From Oscillospiraceae bacterium (GTDB taxonomy: Bacteria; Bacillota; Clostridia; Oscillospirales; Ruminococcaceae), in NCBI GenBank assembly GCA_016303195.1, contig JAEDMD010000014.1, forward strand, positions 1-17,788: a DNA stretch of 17,788 nucleotides, given 5' to 3'. Position 1 is the first letter of the stretch, and every line of letters begins with the position of its first letter. A program made the translations under genes and the position numbers. Positions 5,934-14,189 of the stretch are shown here, piece by piece. Below the pieces are notes generated by a model. It did no database searches and was not told the DNA's origin. It was given only the letters and a program-made list of their open reading frames with translations.

Positions 5934-8543
5934 ATGGCAAAAAAAATAAAATTAAGCGACGCAGCTAAAGATCTGAATATCCCGTCACAGGAACTGATCG
6001 ACTTCTTTGCTGAAAAAGGCGATAATAAGAAGAAAACAGGTTCTTCACTGACGGAGGACGAAATGGATCTTATCCTCGAATCCTACACAAAGGCTAACGA
6101 GGTAAAATCCCTTGATGATTATTTTGCTTCAAAAAATGAACCAAAGCCTGAGAAGATCGAACCGCCTAAGCAGGAAAAGAAAAAGCCTGCCGCTCCTAAA
6201 AAGGATGAGAAGCCTGCTCCGAAGAAGGAAAACGCTCCTGCACCCAAGAAGGAAGAAAAGCCCGCTGCACCTGCTCCGAAAAAGGAAGAAGCTCCCAAGA
6301 AGAACGATGCTCCTAAGGCTGAGCCTAAGAAGGAAGAACCAAAGCCTGTCGTAAAGGAAGAAACTCCTGCACCAAAGGCTGAGGAAAAGCCTGCCGCTCC
6401 GGTTCAGGAACAGAAAGCAGAAGCCCCTGCAAAGCAGGATACTCATAAAAATGATCAGCACAAGAAAAAGGATAAGAAGAAGTCCGAACCGGCAAAGGCT
6501 CAGGACAGAGGCGAGAGAACTAAGTTCAACGCTTCATTCAGCTCCGAAACTGCCCAGACTTCAACTCAGCGCCGTACCGTTGATACAAGAGGAAGCTATG
6601 TTGACCTCGACAAGTACAACGAGCGCTATGACCAGATGGCTGCTTCAAACAAGCACAAGAATGACAACTATTCTTCAAAGAAGCAGAAGATCAACCAGAA
6701 ATCCGCTCAACGTACCCGTCAGCAGTTCTCACGTAAGGAGAGCGAGGCTGAAAAGCTCAAGAGACTTGAACTCGAACGTGCAAGAAAGCAGCAGCTCAAA
6801 GTTCTTATCCCTGACAGCATTACTGTCGGCGAACTCGCTACACGTTTAAAGCATACAGCTACCGATGTTATCAAGAAGCTCATGGGTCTTGGCGTAATGG
6901 CTACTATCAACCAGGAGATTGACTTCGATACAGCTTCACTGGTTGCCGAAGAACTCGGCGCAAAGGTTGAAAAGGAAGTTATCGTTACCATTGAGGAGCG
7001 TCTTATCGACGATACTGATGATGACGATACAAACCTCGAACCACGCTGCCCTGTTGTAGTTGTAATGGGACACGTTGACCACGGTAAGACTTCCATCCTC
7101 GACCGCATCAGAAATGCTCACGTTGCCGCAGGCGAAGCAGGCGGTATCACTCAGCACATCGGTGCTTATCAGGTAAATATCAACGGTCAGGACATCACAT
7201 TCCTCGATACTCCGGGACATGAGGCATTTACTTCAATGCGTGCAAGAGGTGCTAATATCACCGATATCGCTATCCTCGTTGTTGCCGCTGACGACGGTAT
7301 CATGCCGCAGACTGTTGAATCCATCAACCATGCAAAGGCAGCAGGCGTTTCCATCATCGTTGCTATCAACAAGATGGATAAGGAAGGCGCTGACCCTGAC
7401 CGCATCAAGGAAGAACTCACAAAGTATGACCTCGTTTGCGAAGAATGGGGCGGTGACGTTATCTGCGTTCCCGTTTCGGCTAAGACAGGCGACGGTATCG
7501 ACGATCTTCTTGAAAATGTTCTTCTCGTTGCAGAAGTAAAGGAACTCAAGGCTAACCCTGACAGACTTGCAAAGGGTACTGTCATCGAAGCAAGACTCGA
7601 CAAGGGCAGAGGCCCTATCGCTACACTTCTCGTTCAAAACGGTACTCTCCATCAGGGCGATGTTATCATCGCAGGCACAGCAGTCGGCCGTGTAAGAGTT
7701 ATGACAAACGACAAGGGCAGAACCGTAAAGAGCGCAGGCCCGTCCGTTCCTGTTGAGATCACAGGTCTTGCAGAAGTTCCGAGCGCAGGCGATATCTTCA
7801 ACGCTGTTGAGGACGAAAGACTTGCCCGTGAGCTTGTTGACCAGAGAAAGCATGAGCAGAAGCAGGAGCAGTTCAACGCATACCGCAAGGTAACTCTCGA
7901 CAACCTGTTCAGCCAGATCGCTGAGGGCGAGATCAAGGAACTTCCTATCATCGTCAAGGCTGACGTTCAGGGTTCAGTTGAAGCTGTAAAGCAGTCTCTT
8001 GAAAAGCTCTCCAACAACGAGGTAAGAGTAAGAGTTATCCACGGCGCTGTCGGTGCTGTAAAGGAAAGCGACGTTATGCTCGCTAATGCTTCAAACGCTA
8101 TCATCGTCGGCTTCAACGTAAGACCCGATCCTGTTGCCGCTGAAAATGCTGCCCGTGACGGTGTTGATATCCGCCTCTACCGTATCATCTACGATGCTAT
8201 CGAGGAGATCACGACCGCTATGAAGGGTATGCTCGCTCCTAAGTTCAGAGATGTTGAGCAGGGCCGTGTTGAAGTTCGTCAGGTATACAAGATATCCAAT
8301 GTTGGTATGGTAGCAGGAAGCTACGTTCTCAGCGGCAAGGTAACAAGAGGCTCACAGGTTCGTGTTGTCCGTGACGGTATCATCATCGCTGACGACAAGA
8401 TCGCAGGTCTGAAACGTTTCAAGGAGGACGCTAAGGAAGTAGCTGAAGGCTATGAGTGCGGTATCAGCCTTGAAAAGTTCAGCGATGTCAAGGAAGGAGA
8501 TATCTTCGAGACTTACATCGTTGAGGAATACCGTGAGGACTGA
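5934..8543 (+). CDS. infB: Translation initiation factor IF-2
   Basis: GTPase that places initiator fMet-tRNA in the P site of the 30S subunit and promotes 50S joining. The 869-aa product begins with an IF2N helical domain (about 1-50). A low-complexity Lys/Pro/Ala/Glu linker (about 70-190) and a further charged stretch follow. A second IF2N domain lies at about 289-345. The G domain has G1 GHVDHGKT (379-386), G3 DTPGH (425-429), G4 NKMD (479-482) and G5 SAK (515-517). Domains II, III and IV fill the remainder. GGAGGT (5917-5922) precedes the ATG by 11 nt. The length is within the range for IF2 proteins with long amino-terminal extensions. Smaller isoforms from internal starts, known in E. 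coli, are possible but not evident here. Confidence 0.97.
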   Translation: MAKKIKLSDAAKDLNIPSQELIDFFAEKGDNKKKTGSSLTEDEMDLILESYTKANEVKSLDDYFASKNEPKPEKIEPPKQEKKKPAAPKKDEKPAPKKENAPAPKKEEKPAAPAPKKEEAPKKNDAPKAEPKKEEPKPVVKEETPAPKAEEKPAAPVQEQKAEAPAKQDTHKNDQHKKKDKKKSEPAKAQDRGERTKFNASFSSETAQTSTQRRTVDTRGSYVDLDKYNERYDQMAASNKHKNDNYSSKKQKINQKSAQRTRQQFSRKESEAEKLKRLELERARKQQLKVLIPDSITVGELATRLKHTATDVIKKLMGLGVMATINQEIDFDTASLVAEELGAKVEKEVIVTIEERLIDDTDDDDTNLEPRCPVVVVMGHVDHGKTSILDRIRNAHVAAGEAGGITQHIGAYQVNINGQDITFLDTPGHEAFTSMRARGANITDIAILVVAADDGIMPQTVESINHAKAAGVSIIVAINKMDKEGADPDRIKEELTKYDLVCEEWGGDVICVPVSAKTGDGIDDLLENVLLVAEVKELKANPDRLAKGTVIEARLDKGRGPIATLLVQNGTLHQGDVIIAGTAVGRVRVMTNDKGRTVKSAGPSVPVEITGLAEVPSAGDIFNAVEDERLARELVDQRKHEQKQEQFNAYRKVTLDNLFSQIAEGEIKELPIIVKADVQGSVEAVKQSLEKLSNNEVRVRVIHGAVGAVKESDVMLANASNAIIVGFNVRPDPVAAENAARDGVDIRLYRIIYDAIEEITTAMKGMLAPKFRDVEQGRVEVRQVYKISNVGMVAGSYVLSGKVTRGSQVRVVRDGIIIADDKIAGLKRFKEDAKEVAEGYECGISLEKFSDVKEGDIFETYIVEEYRED

Positions 8544-8556
8544 TATTTAACATTAC

Positions 8557-8566
8557 GGGGGGGATC
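8557..8566 (+). promoter_or_regulatory. Unusual seven-G ribosome binding site
   Basis: A run of seven G (8557-8563) followed by ATC can pair with the 16S tail GAUCACCUCC over ten positions, with one G-U pair and one mismatch. It lies about 8 nt before GTG 8570 when measured from the GGGGG core. It supports the GTG over the in-frame ATG at 8585, which has only a poor site. Confidence 0.6.
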
Positions 8567-8569
8567 AAA

Positions 8570-9031
8570 GTGGAAATAAGCAGAATGAGCAATGCTGATA
8601 TGATCCGTTACTGCGATGAAGCTCTCGCATGGGACGCTCTCGGCCCGATAGATATCTTCTTCTTCCAGTCGGTGAAAAACATACTTCTCGGCAGATGCAG
8701 TGCCGCAGAAGCACCTGAGGAAGCACAGGAGGATCTCATGGGTATCGAGAGACCTGTCCGTGATGTTGAGCTTGAACCCGAATACGGCAACTACGCTGAT
8801 ATCTACTACGGCGAGGAGGGGGACGACGATATCCCCAATTACAGCCTTTCCGATGAGGATGAAGCGTTCTCTGCCGATATATTCGGCGGCGGATTTTTTG
8901 ATGGGCCTGATAGTGCCGATGGGGAAGGCGAGGCTCAGGATAATGAGGAGAAACAAGACAGCCAAAAATCTGATGCTGCTGACGATAACCGATCTGTTGA
9001 AAAGGGCGGCAGCTTTACCGTGAATATCTGA
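8570..9031 (+). CDS. Acidic protein of unknown function between infB and rbfA
   Basis: Not recognised. The 153-aa product has a compact amino-terminal segment (about 1-42) with predicted helical character and a hydrophobic I-D-I-F-F-F patch. It is followed by a strongly acidic, probably disordered region with many Asp/Glu, a Gly/Phe patch and a Gly-Ser-Phe-Thr end. There is no signal peptide, membrane helix or known catalytic motif. In Bacillus this slot is filled by ylxP (DUF503), whose amino-terminal sequence this protein does not resemble. It starts 26 nt after infB and ends 23 nt before rbfA, all in the same direction, so it is co-transcribed with translation factors. A real gene is supported by the ribosome site, tight spacing and length. 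A role as a nucleic-acid mimic or ribosome-associated adaptor is only speculation. Confidence 0.78.
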   Translation: MEISRMSNADMIRYCDEALAWDALGPIDIFFFQSVKNILLGRCSAAEAPEEAQEDLMGIERPVRDVELEPEYGNYADIYYGEEGDDDIPNYSLSDEDEAFSADIFGGGFFDGPDSADGEGEAQDNEEKQDSQKSDAADDNRSVEKGGSFTVNI

Positions 9032-9054
9032 CCTTTTGTCAGAGAAAGGATGTT

Positions 9055-9393
9055 ATGCCTAATTTCAAGAACAGCCGTATGGCTGAAGATATCAAAAGGG
9101 AAATGACTGCTATTCTCAGAGAACTGAAAGATCCGAGAATAGACAAGATGCTCACCATCGTGAGAACTGATCTTTCAGGAGATATGTCCGACTGCAAGAT
9201 CTATGTTTCCAGTTTTGAGGGCATCGAAAAGGCAAAGGAGTCCGTAAAGGGACTTAAAAGCGCTGAGGGCTTCATAAAGCGTGAGCTTTTCCACAGGCTC
9301 AAAATGCGTAAAGCTCCCAACCTTACCTTCATTGCCGATAACTCGATAGAAAGAAGTGCGGAGATCAGCAAGAAGCTGAACGATCTGCTATAA
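9055..9393 (+). CDS. rbfA: 30S ribosome-binding factor RbfA
   Basis: Single-KH-domain protein that binds immature 30S subunits and aids maturation of the 16S 5' region. The 112-aa product begins with the typical R-M-A-E-D-I-K-R-E-M helix. It has the K-D-P-R-I stretch (about 25-29), an S-A-E-G kink replacing the GxxG loop of normal KH domains, and the L-K-M-R-K-A-P-N-L-T-F strand near the end (about 82-92). The length is normal for the family. AAAGGA (9045-9050) is 4 nt before the ATG. Another ATG at 9050 is out of frame and was ignored. It is followed 12 nt later by nrnA. Confidence 0.95.
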   Translation: MPNFKNSRMAEDIKREMTAILRELKDPRIDKMLTIVRTDLSGDMSDCKIYVSSFEGIEKAKESVKGLKSAEGFIKRELFHRLKMRKAPNLTFIADNSIERSAEISKKLNDLL

Positions 9394-9405
9394 GGGAGGA
9401 ACGCT

Positions 9406-10362
9406 ATGTATATAGGATTCAGCGAGACAGAGACCTTCCTGAGAAACTGCGAGGATGCGGTCATCATCACTCACCGCAATCCCGACGGTGACTGCATCGG
9501 CGCAGGCTTCGGCTTGCAGGATATCCTCTCACAAATGGGTATCAGGAGCAGAGTCGTTTGCAGTGACGAGTTTCCGAGCCGTTATGCATTTATGACCAAC
9601 GGAAGCAATAAATACGGCGATTTCGAGCCAAAGACCGTCATCGCTGTTGATATAGCCGATGTAAAGCTCATGGGCGACTATGAGCAGATATACGGCGATA
9701 AGGTACAGCTTTGTATCGACCACCATATCTCAAACAAGAACTATGCGGAAAAAACTCTGCTCCATGCAGACGCTACGGCAGCCTGCGAAATAATCTACGA
9801 CCTTGCGAAATTCATGGGCGTAAAGATAACCAAGCACTGCGCTACCTGCCTTTATACAGGGATCGCTACGGATTCGGGATGCTTCAAGTACGATTGTACC
9901 ACTCCCCGTGCCCATGAGATAGCCGCAGAGATGATGAGAAGCTATGATATAAACTTCGCCCGCATCAACCGCTATATGTTCGATGTAAAATCCAGAGGCA
10001 GACTCATGCTTGAAAGCAAGATAAGCGACCTCATGGAAGAAAAGCTGGGCGGCAGACTTGTGATAGTTGCCGTAACACAGAAGATGATGAAGGACATGGG
10101 AGTGTCTATGGAGGAGCTTGAAGGCTTCGCTCCCCTGACCATCCAGCTTGAAAATACAGAAGTAGGAATACTTATGCGAGAGCGTGAGGACGGCGTTTTC
10201 AAATGCTCATTCCGCTCGGCATACGATGTCAATGTGTCGGAGATATGCCAGCTTTTAGGCGGAGGCGGTCACGCCAAAGCCGCAGGCTGTACTCTCGACT
10301 GCGACATTGCAGAAGCTAAGAAACTGCTTACACATACTGTTGAAAGGGCTCTTTCCGAATGA
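9406..10362 (+). CDS. nrnA: DHH/DHHA1 phosphoesterase, NrnA-like nanoRNase/pAp phosphatase
   Basis: Cytoplasmic manganese-dependent phosphoesterase. NrnA homologues degrade 2-5-nt RNAs and dephosphorylate 3'-phosphoadenosine-5'-phosphate; some related proteins cleave cyclic dinucleotides. The 318-aa product has motif I H-R-N-P-D-G-D (H23, D27, D29), motif II aspartate D82, the DHH triad (105-107) and motif IV T-D-S-G (D156). The DHHA1 substrate loop GGGGHAKAAG (285-294) lies near the end. There is no PAS, GGDEF or membrane region, which argues against a GdpP-type enzyme. AGGGAGGA overlaps the end of rbfA, upstream of the ATG. The last four bases overlap truB. A gene between rbfA and truB encoding this family is common in Firmicutes. 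The family call is confident; the physiological substrate is inferred. Confidence 0.9.
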   Translation: MYIGFSETETFLRNCEDAVIITHRNPDGDCIGAGFGLQDILSQMGIRSRVVCSDEFPSRYAFMTNGSNKYGDFEPKTVIAVDIADVKLMGDYEQIYGDKVQLCIDHHISNKNYAEKTLLHADATAACEIIYDLAKFMGVKITKHCATCLYTGIATDSGCFKYDCTTPRAHEIAAEMMRSYDINFARINRYMFDVKSRGRLMLESKISDLMEEKLGGRLVIVAVTQKMMKDMGVSMEELEGFAPLTIQLENTEVGILMREREDGVFKCSFRSAYDVNVSEICQLLGGGGHAKAAGCTLDCDIAEAKKLLTHTVERALSE

Positions 10363-11252
10363 ACGGCATACTTTGTGTAAATAAACCGCAGGATTTCACT
10401 TCCTTTGACGTTGTTGCCAAGCTGAGAGGCATACTTCAGATGAAGCGCCTCGGCCACGGCGGCACACTCGACCCGATGGCTACGGGTGTCCTCCCTGTTT
10501 TCGTGGGAACAGCCACTAAAGCCTGCGACATAATGCCCGATAATTCCAAAAGCTACATTGCAGGCTTCCGATTCGGTGCAGTATCGGACACTCAGGATAT
10601 CTGGGGCGAGGTCACCGAAAAATCTGACAATGCCGTCAGCAGGGATGATATCGAAGATATACTCCCCTGCTTTATCGGCAATATCATGCAGCTTCCGCCT
10701 ATGTATTCTGCTGTACAGGTAAACGGTCAGCGCCTTTATGACCTTGCACGAAAGGGCATTGAAGTGGAGCGCACTCCCCGTGAAGTGCAGATAAACAAGC
10801 TGGAAATACTCAGCTACGATGAAAATACCCGTGAGGGCACACTCAGCATCGAGTGCGGAAAAGGTACGTATGTGCGTACCATCATCAGCGACATGGGCGA
10901 TAAACTGGGAACAGGCGGAATAATGACATCACTTGTGAGGACTTCTTCGGGAGGCTTCACCTTAGAAGAATGTTACACCTTTGAACAGATACAGCAGGCA
11001 AAGGACGAAGGCAGACTTGAAGAACTCATACTGCCCATCGACAGAGTTTTCACCATGCTGCCAAAACTGCGGCTGAATGAAGCTCAGACAAAAATGTACA
11101 GGAACGGCGTAAAACTGGACCTTTCACGTATACACAACATCAGGGAAGATAAGGACTGTTACAGCGTCTACGGCTCTGACGGAAAATTTATCGGCACTGC
11201 CGTCCCCGACAGGGAAAACGGAGTGCTGAGAGTCGGAAAGAATCTGGGGTGA
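10359..11252 (+). CDS. truB: tRNA pseudouridine(55) synthase TruB
   Basis: Converts U55 to pseudouridine in the T-loop of tRNAs. The 297-aa product opens with the typical G-I-L-C-V-N-K-P (3-10). The catalytic motif is GHGGTLDPMATGVL (32-45), with D38 as nucleophile. The K-S-Y segment and a G-T-Y-V-R-T-I-I-S-D-M-G motif in the catalytic domain follow. The carboxy-terminal roughly 60 residues form the small substrate-binding extension rather than a full archaeal-type PUA. The ATG overlaps the nrnA stop in ATGA, a sign of translational coupling. The length is typical. The following ribF starts 4 nt after the stop. Confidence 0.96.
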   Translation: MNGILCVNKPQDFTSFDVVAKLRGILQMKRLGHGGTLDPMATGVLPVFVGTATKACDIMPDNSKSYIAGFRFGAVSDTQDIWGEVTEKSDNAVSRDDIEDILPCFIGNIMQLPPMYSAVQVNGQRLYDLARKGIEVERTPREVQINKLEILSYDENTREGTLSIECGKGTYVRTIISDMGDKLGTGGIMTSLVRTSSGGFTLEECYTFEQIQQAKDEGRLEELILPIDRVFTMLPKLRLNEAQTKMYRNGVKLDLSRIHNIREDKDCYSVYGSDGKFIGTAVPDRENGVLRVGKNLG

Positions 11253-11256
11253 GGGT

Positions 11257-12132
11257 ATGGCAAAAACAAGAACATCCGTTGCACTGGGACTTTTTGACGG
11301 TGTGCATCTGGGACACAGGGCGGTGCTGAAAACAGCGGCGGCTCAGAAAATGAACGGGCTGACACCATGTGCCTTTACATTTCCTCCCGAAAGCACAGCA
11401 GGGAAAAATGCTGAATATATTTACAGCGACAAAGAAAAGCAGATGCTCCTTACTTCAAGCTGTGACATTGCAAAGATATTCTCACCGCAGTTTTCGGAGA
11501 TATGCATGATGGACGGCGATACATTCGCACGCAGTATCCTGCGAAAGGAGCTGAATGCCGCTTATGTTGCCTGCGGAAAGGATTTCCGTTTCGGAAAGGA
11601 TGCCGCATGGGGCATAGATGAACTTGCAGGATTCGGCAGAAAGTACGGCTTCACAGTTCAGGCGGTGGACGATGTATGCTGCGGAAACGAAAGAGTTTCA
11701 TCCACGGCAGTCCGCAAACTCCTGCAAAAAGGCGAACTGAGAAGGGCTAACCTTTTCCTCGGCGAGCCTTACATGATAATGAAAGAGATCAGCAGCGGCG
11801 CACAGCTCGGACGAACTATCGGCTTCCCTACGGCGAATCAGTTATTCTCAAAGGGACAGCTCGTGCCTGCATACGGAGTATACGCTTCAAGAACGCTCTA
11901 CGAAGGGAAATGGTATCCGTCCATGACAAATATCGGCATCAAGCCGACAGTCAGCTATGGCGGCGCACCCCTTGCAGAGACTTATATAAGCGGATTCTCA
12001 GGCAACCTTTACGGCAAAACAGTACAAGTTGTACTTCTCGACTTCATCCGTCCCGAAAAGCGCTTTTCCGATCTGGACGAACTGAAACAGCAGATCAGAC
12101 GGGATGTGGAACTTTCCATTGACTGCCCGTGA
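11257..12132 (+). CDS. ribF: Bifunctional riboflavin kinase/FAD synthetase RibF
   Basis: Phosphorylates riboflavin to FMN and adenylylates FMN to FAD. The 291-aa product has an amino-terminal nucleotidyltransferase domain with GLFDGVHLGH (11-20) and an R-V-S-S-T-A-V-R motif. The carboxy-terminal flavokinase domain has GRTIGFPTAN (185-194), G-V-Y-A and N-I-G-x-K-P-T-V, plus a conserved E-T-Y. The usual asparagine of GNFDGVH is Leu here, which I believe also occurs in related clostridia. It is slightly shorter than the roughly 305-315 aa of many homologues, mainly through a short amino terminus. The ribosome site is the G-rich stretch at 11246-11255 spanning the truB stop, so coupling is likely. 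In many Firmicutes rpsO follows; here a 229-nt leader and an ABC operon follow instead. Confidence 0.95.
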   Translation: MAKTRTSVALGLFDGVHLGHRAVLKTAAAQKMNGLTPCAFTFPPESTAGKNAEYIYSDKEKQMLLTSSCDIAKIFSPQFSEICMMDGDTFARSILRKELNAAYVACGKDFRFGKDAAWGIDELAGFGRKYGFTVQAVDDVCCGNERVSSTAVRKLLQKGELRRANLFLGEPYMIMKEISSGAQLGRTIGFPTANQLFSKGQLVPAYGVYASRTLYEGKWYPSMTNIGIKPTVSYGGAPLAETYISGFSGNLYGKTVQVVLLDFIRPEKRFSDLDELKQQIRRDVELSIDCP

Positions 12133-12178
12133 AACAGTCTCCTCATTACATTCTCACAATGACTTACCTTTAATATTC

Positions 12179-12199
12179 GCAGTGCTTTCACTGCATTTT
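12179..12199 (+). terminator. Weak hairpin terminator candidate after ribF
   Basis: GCAGTG (12179-12184) and CACTGC (12189-12194) form a 6-bp stem around CTTT, followed by ATTTT. It lies 47 nt after the ribF stop. The short stem and short T-run make it a weak terminator at best, so readthrough into the ABC operon is possible. Confidence 0.42.
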
Positions 12200-12228
12200 C
12201 ACATTAAAGTATTACTATTTAATACAAT
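12198..12228 (+). promoter_or_regulatory. Poor-consensus promoter candidate for the ABC operon
   Basis: TACAAT (12223-12228) could be a -10, with TTCACA (12198-12203) as -35 at a long 19-nt spacer. No extended -10 is present. This is much weaker than the three clear promoters elsewhere in the window, and the operon may depend on readthrough or on another sigma factor or activator. Confidence 0.25.
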
Positions 12229-12229
12229 G

Positions 12230-12296
12230 GCGGTTTTATACCGCTCCGAGGTTCGCCGATCAGGCGTGCCGATCAAAATTTAATATTTATGGCACG
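12230..12296 (+). promoter_or_regulatory. Structured leader upstream of the ABC operon
   Basis: Three stems can form. GCGGT/ACCGC (12230-12244) closes on TTTAT. CGCC/GGCG (12254-12266) closes on GATCA. CGTGCC/GGCACG (12265-12296) closes an AT-rich loop with an inner AAAT/ATTT pairing. The second and third share 12265-12266, so they compete. No known riboswitch signature was recognised. Confidence 0.35.
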
Positions 12297-12322
12297 ACAG
12301 GTTGGTGGAACGAAATACTCTG

Positions 12323-12352
12323 TGAGGACAAGGAAGTCCTTACATAAGGAGG
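12323..12352 (+). promoter_or_regulatory. Alternative hairpins over the ABC ATPase ribosome site
   Basis: TGAGGAC (12323-12329) pairs with GTCCTTA (12336-12342) around AAGGAA, with one G-U pair. The same 3' arm can instead pair TCCTT (12337-12341) with AAGGA (12346-12350), which covers the AAGGAGG ribosome site. The two states exclude each other, a pattern expected for translational control. The control itself is inferred. Confidence 0.45.
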
Positions 12353-12361
12353 AATTAACCA

Positions 12362-13441
12362 ATGATAGAGGTAAAAAACCTCACCAAGAAGTACGGCGAC
12401 AAGCTCGCTGTAAACAACATCAGCTTCAAGGTCGAAAAAGGCGAGATACTGGGTTTCCTCGGCCCTAACGGCGCAGGTAAATCCACTACGATGAATATGC
12501 TCACAGGCTACATCTCGTCTACATCGGGTCAGGTTCTCATCGACAATGTTGACATTCTCGAAGAACCAAAGAAAGCCAAGTCAAATATCGGCTATCTTCC
12601 CGAAATACCACCGCTTTACGTGGATATGACCGTTGAGGGCTATCTCAACTTCATGTACGACCTGAAAAAATGCAAGCTGCCAAGAAAAGCCCATATCACC
12701 GAGGTCTGCAATCTCTGCAAGATCGGCGATGTGAAGCACAGACTCATCAAGAACCTGTCAAAAGGTTACAAGCAGAGAGTCGGCCTTGCAATGGCACTCA
12801 TCAACAATCCCCCTGTGCTTATTCTTGACGAGCCTACCGTCGGTCTTGACCCTAACCAGATTATTGAGATCCGTACCCTCATCAAGAAGCTGGGCAAGAG
12901 ACACACTGTCATCCTTTCATCCCACATCCTTCCTGAGATACAGGCTGTATGCGACAGGATAATCATTATCAACAAGGGACAGGTCGCTGCTGACGGTACT
13001 GCTGACGAGATCGCAAAGAATATCACCAACGAGCATAAGATGACCCTCCGTATCGAAGGCCCTACTCATACCGCAGACGACAAGCGCCTCATCGCAGACG
13101 CTATCAGAAAACTCAGCGGTGTCAAGTATGTACGTGCTGATATGGAGCGTGAAAAGGGCATCTATGACTACGATGTGGAGACAGACGGCAAGACCGATAT
13201 CCGCCGCAGTCTCAACAAGCTCTGTAACGACAACGGCTGGAATATCCTTATGCTCCAGCTTTCAGACCTCACTCTCGAAGACATCTTCCTCAAGATCACA
13301 ATGGGCGACGGCATGAATGTTCCGGCTGCGGAATCGCCGAAGCTGGATGTGAAGATCAAGGACGGTCAGCTTATCGCTTCCGAAAAGGAAGAAACCGCTC
13401 CTGCCGCAGATGGCAGCGATAACGATGGAGGTGAGGAATAA
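12362..13441 (+). CDS. ABC transporter ATPase, GldA-like
   Basis: Energises the ABC-2 permease encoded next. The 359-aa product has Walker A GPNGAGKST (34-42, K40), the signature LSKGYKQR (132-139), Walker B VLILDEPT (152-159) and the switch histidine H188 in S-S-H-I-L. A carboxy-terminal DUF4162-like region follows from about residue 220. The last 40 residues form an acidic Ala/Glu/Asp extension. The A, Q (in P-E-I-P-P-L-Y-V context) and signature regions fit the CcmA/GldA/NatA type of exporter ATPase. AAGGAGGA (12346-12353) is 8 nt before the ATG and lies in a possible hairpin. Its stop overlaps the permease start by one base (TAATG). The substrate is unknown. Similarity to GldA rests on the whole operon layout rather than on this protein alone. 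Confidence 0.9.
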   Translation: MIEVKNLTKKYGDKLAVNNISFKVEKGEILGFLGPNGAGKSTTMNMLTGYISSTSGQVLIDNVDILEEPKKAKSNIGYLPEIPPLYVDMTVEGYLNFMYDLKKCKLPRKAHITEVCNLCKIGDVKHRLIKNLSKGYKQRVGLAMALINNPPVLILDEPTVGLDPNQIIEIRTLIKKLGKRHTVILSSHILPEIQAVCDRIIIINKGQVAADGTADEIAKNITNEHKMTLRIEGPTHTADDKRLIADAIRKLSGVKYVRADMEREKGIYDYDVETDGKTDIRRSLNKLCNDNGWNILMLQLSDLTLEDIFLKITMGDGMNVPAAESPKLDVKIKDGQLIASEKEETAPAADGSDNDGGEE

Positions 13442-14160
13442 TGGGTGCTATTTACAGGCGTGAAATGGGCGCATTCTTTACATCGGGAGTTGCTTATGTA
13501 TTCCTGGTGGTATTCTATTTCGTATCAGGCATTTTCTTTTACAACTACGTTCTTGCAGCAGGTGTTGCAGACGTTTCACCCGTATTCCAGAGTATGTTCC
13601 TTGTGGTAATGTTCCTTATACCGATACTTACCATGAAACTGCTCTCGGAAGAAAAGAAGAACAGAACAGATCAGGGACTTCTTACCGCTCCCGTCGGTTT
13701 ATGGGAGATCGTTCTGGGCAAGTACTTTGCCGCTCTTACACTTTTCATAATCGCTGAAAGTATAGTTTTCGTCTATGCTATAATCCTTTCCGCTCTCGGA
13801 AATGTGGTATGGCAGACACTTATCGGAAACTACTTCGCAATGCTTTTCCTCGGTGCAGCATTCATCGCTGTGGGACTTTTCGTATCCTCCCTTACCGAGA
13901 ACCAGATAACAGCAGCTATCATCAGCATGGTGGTACTCTTTGTTATCTACCTTTCCGAAATGCTCGCTGCAAACTTTGAAAACGGCAACAAGCTCCAGCA
14001 GCTTGCTTACAAGGCTATCACAACCATTGCTTTCTATTCAAAGTACAACGAATTCACAAACGGCGTTTTCAGCCTTCCAAGTATAGTATTCTTCATCAGT
14101 GTCGCATTCCTCTTTAACTTCTTCACTGTAAGAGTTCTTGAAAAGAGACGCTGGAGCTGA
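13441..14160 (+). CDS. ABC-2 type permease, GldF-like
   Basis: Membrane component of the Gld-type ABC complex. The 239-aa product has about six hydrophobic segments (roughly residues 15-38, 50-70, 95-120, 130-152, 157-178 and 213-232). Between helices two and three lies the charged loop S-E-E-K-K-N-R-T-D-Q-G-L-L-T-A-P-V. This loop corresponds to the conserved E-E-R-x-x-G-T-x-E-L-L-L-T-x-P motif of ABC-2 permeases that couples to the ATPase. The ribosome site GGAGGTGAGGA lies in the end of the ATPase gene, and start and stop overlap by one base. The short length and single permease gene match the GldF arrangement. No periplasmic domain is present; that part is carried by the following two proteins. 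A multidrug-type exporter is an alternative, but the neighbours argue for the GldFG type. Confidence 0.88.
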   Translation: MGAIYRREMGAFFTSGVAYVFLVVFYFVSGIFFYNYVLAAGVADVSPVFQSMFLVVMFLIPILTMKLLSEEKKNRTDQGLLTAPVGLWEIVLGKYFAALTLFIIAESIVFVYAIILSALGNVVWQTLIGNYFAMLFLGAAFIAVGLFVSSLTENQITAAIISMVVLFVIYLSEMLAANFENGNKLQQLAYKAITTIAFYSKYNEFTNGVFSLPSIVFFISVAFLFNFFTVRVLEKRRWS

Positions 14161-14189
14161 GTGAACGCAGAAAGGAAGGTATCTATTCA

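Noticed and set aside
7233..7853. Long open frame of about 206 codons on the - strand
   Set aside because: It lies wholly within the IF2 G domain and domain II, has no ribosome site and no family resemblance. It mirrors the codon bias of infB.
12300..12342. T-box riboswitch, because of a TGGAAC segment near 12305-12310
   Set aside because: The conserved TGGNACC bulge is not completed, no specifier stem or AGTA-type element was found, and no tRNA-ligase or amino-acid gene follows.
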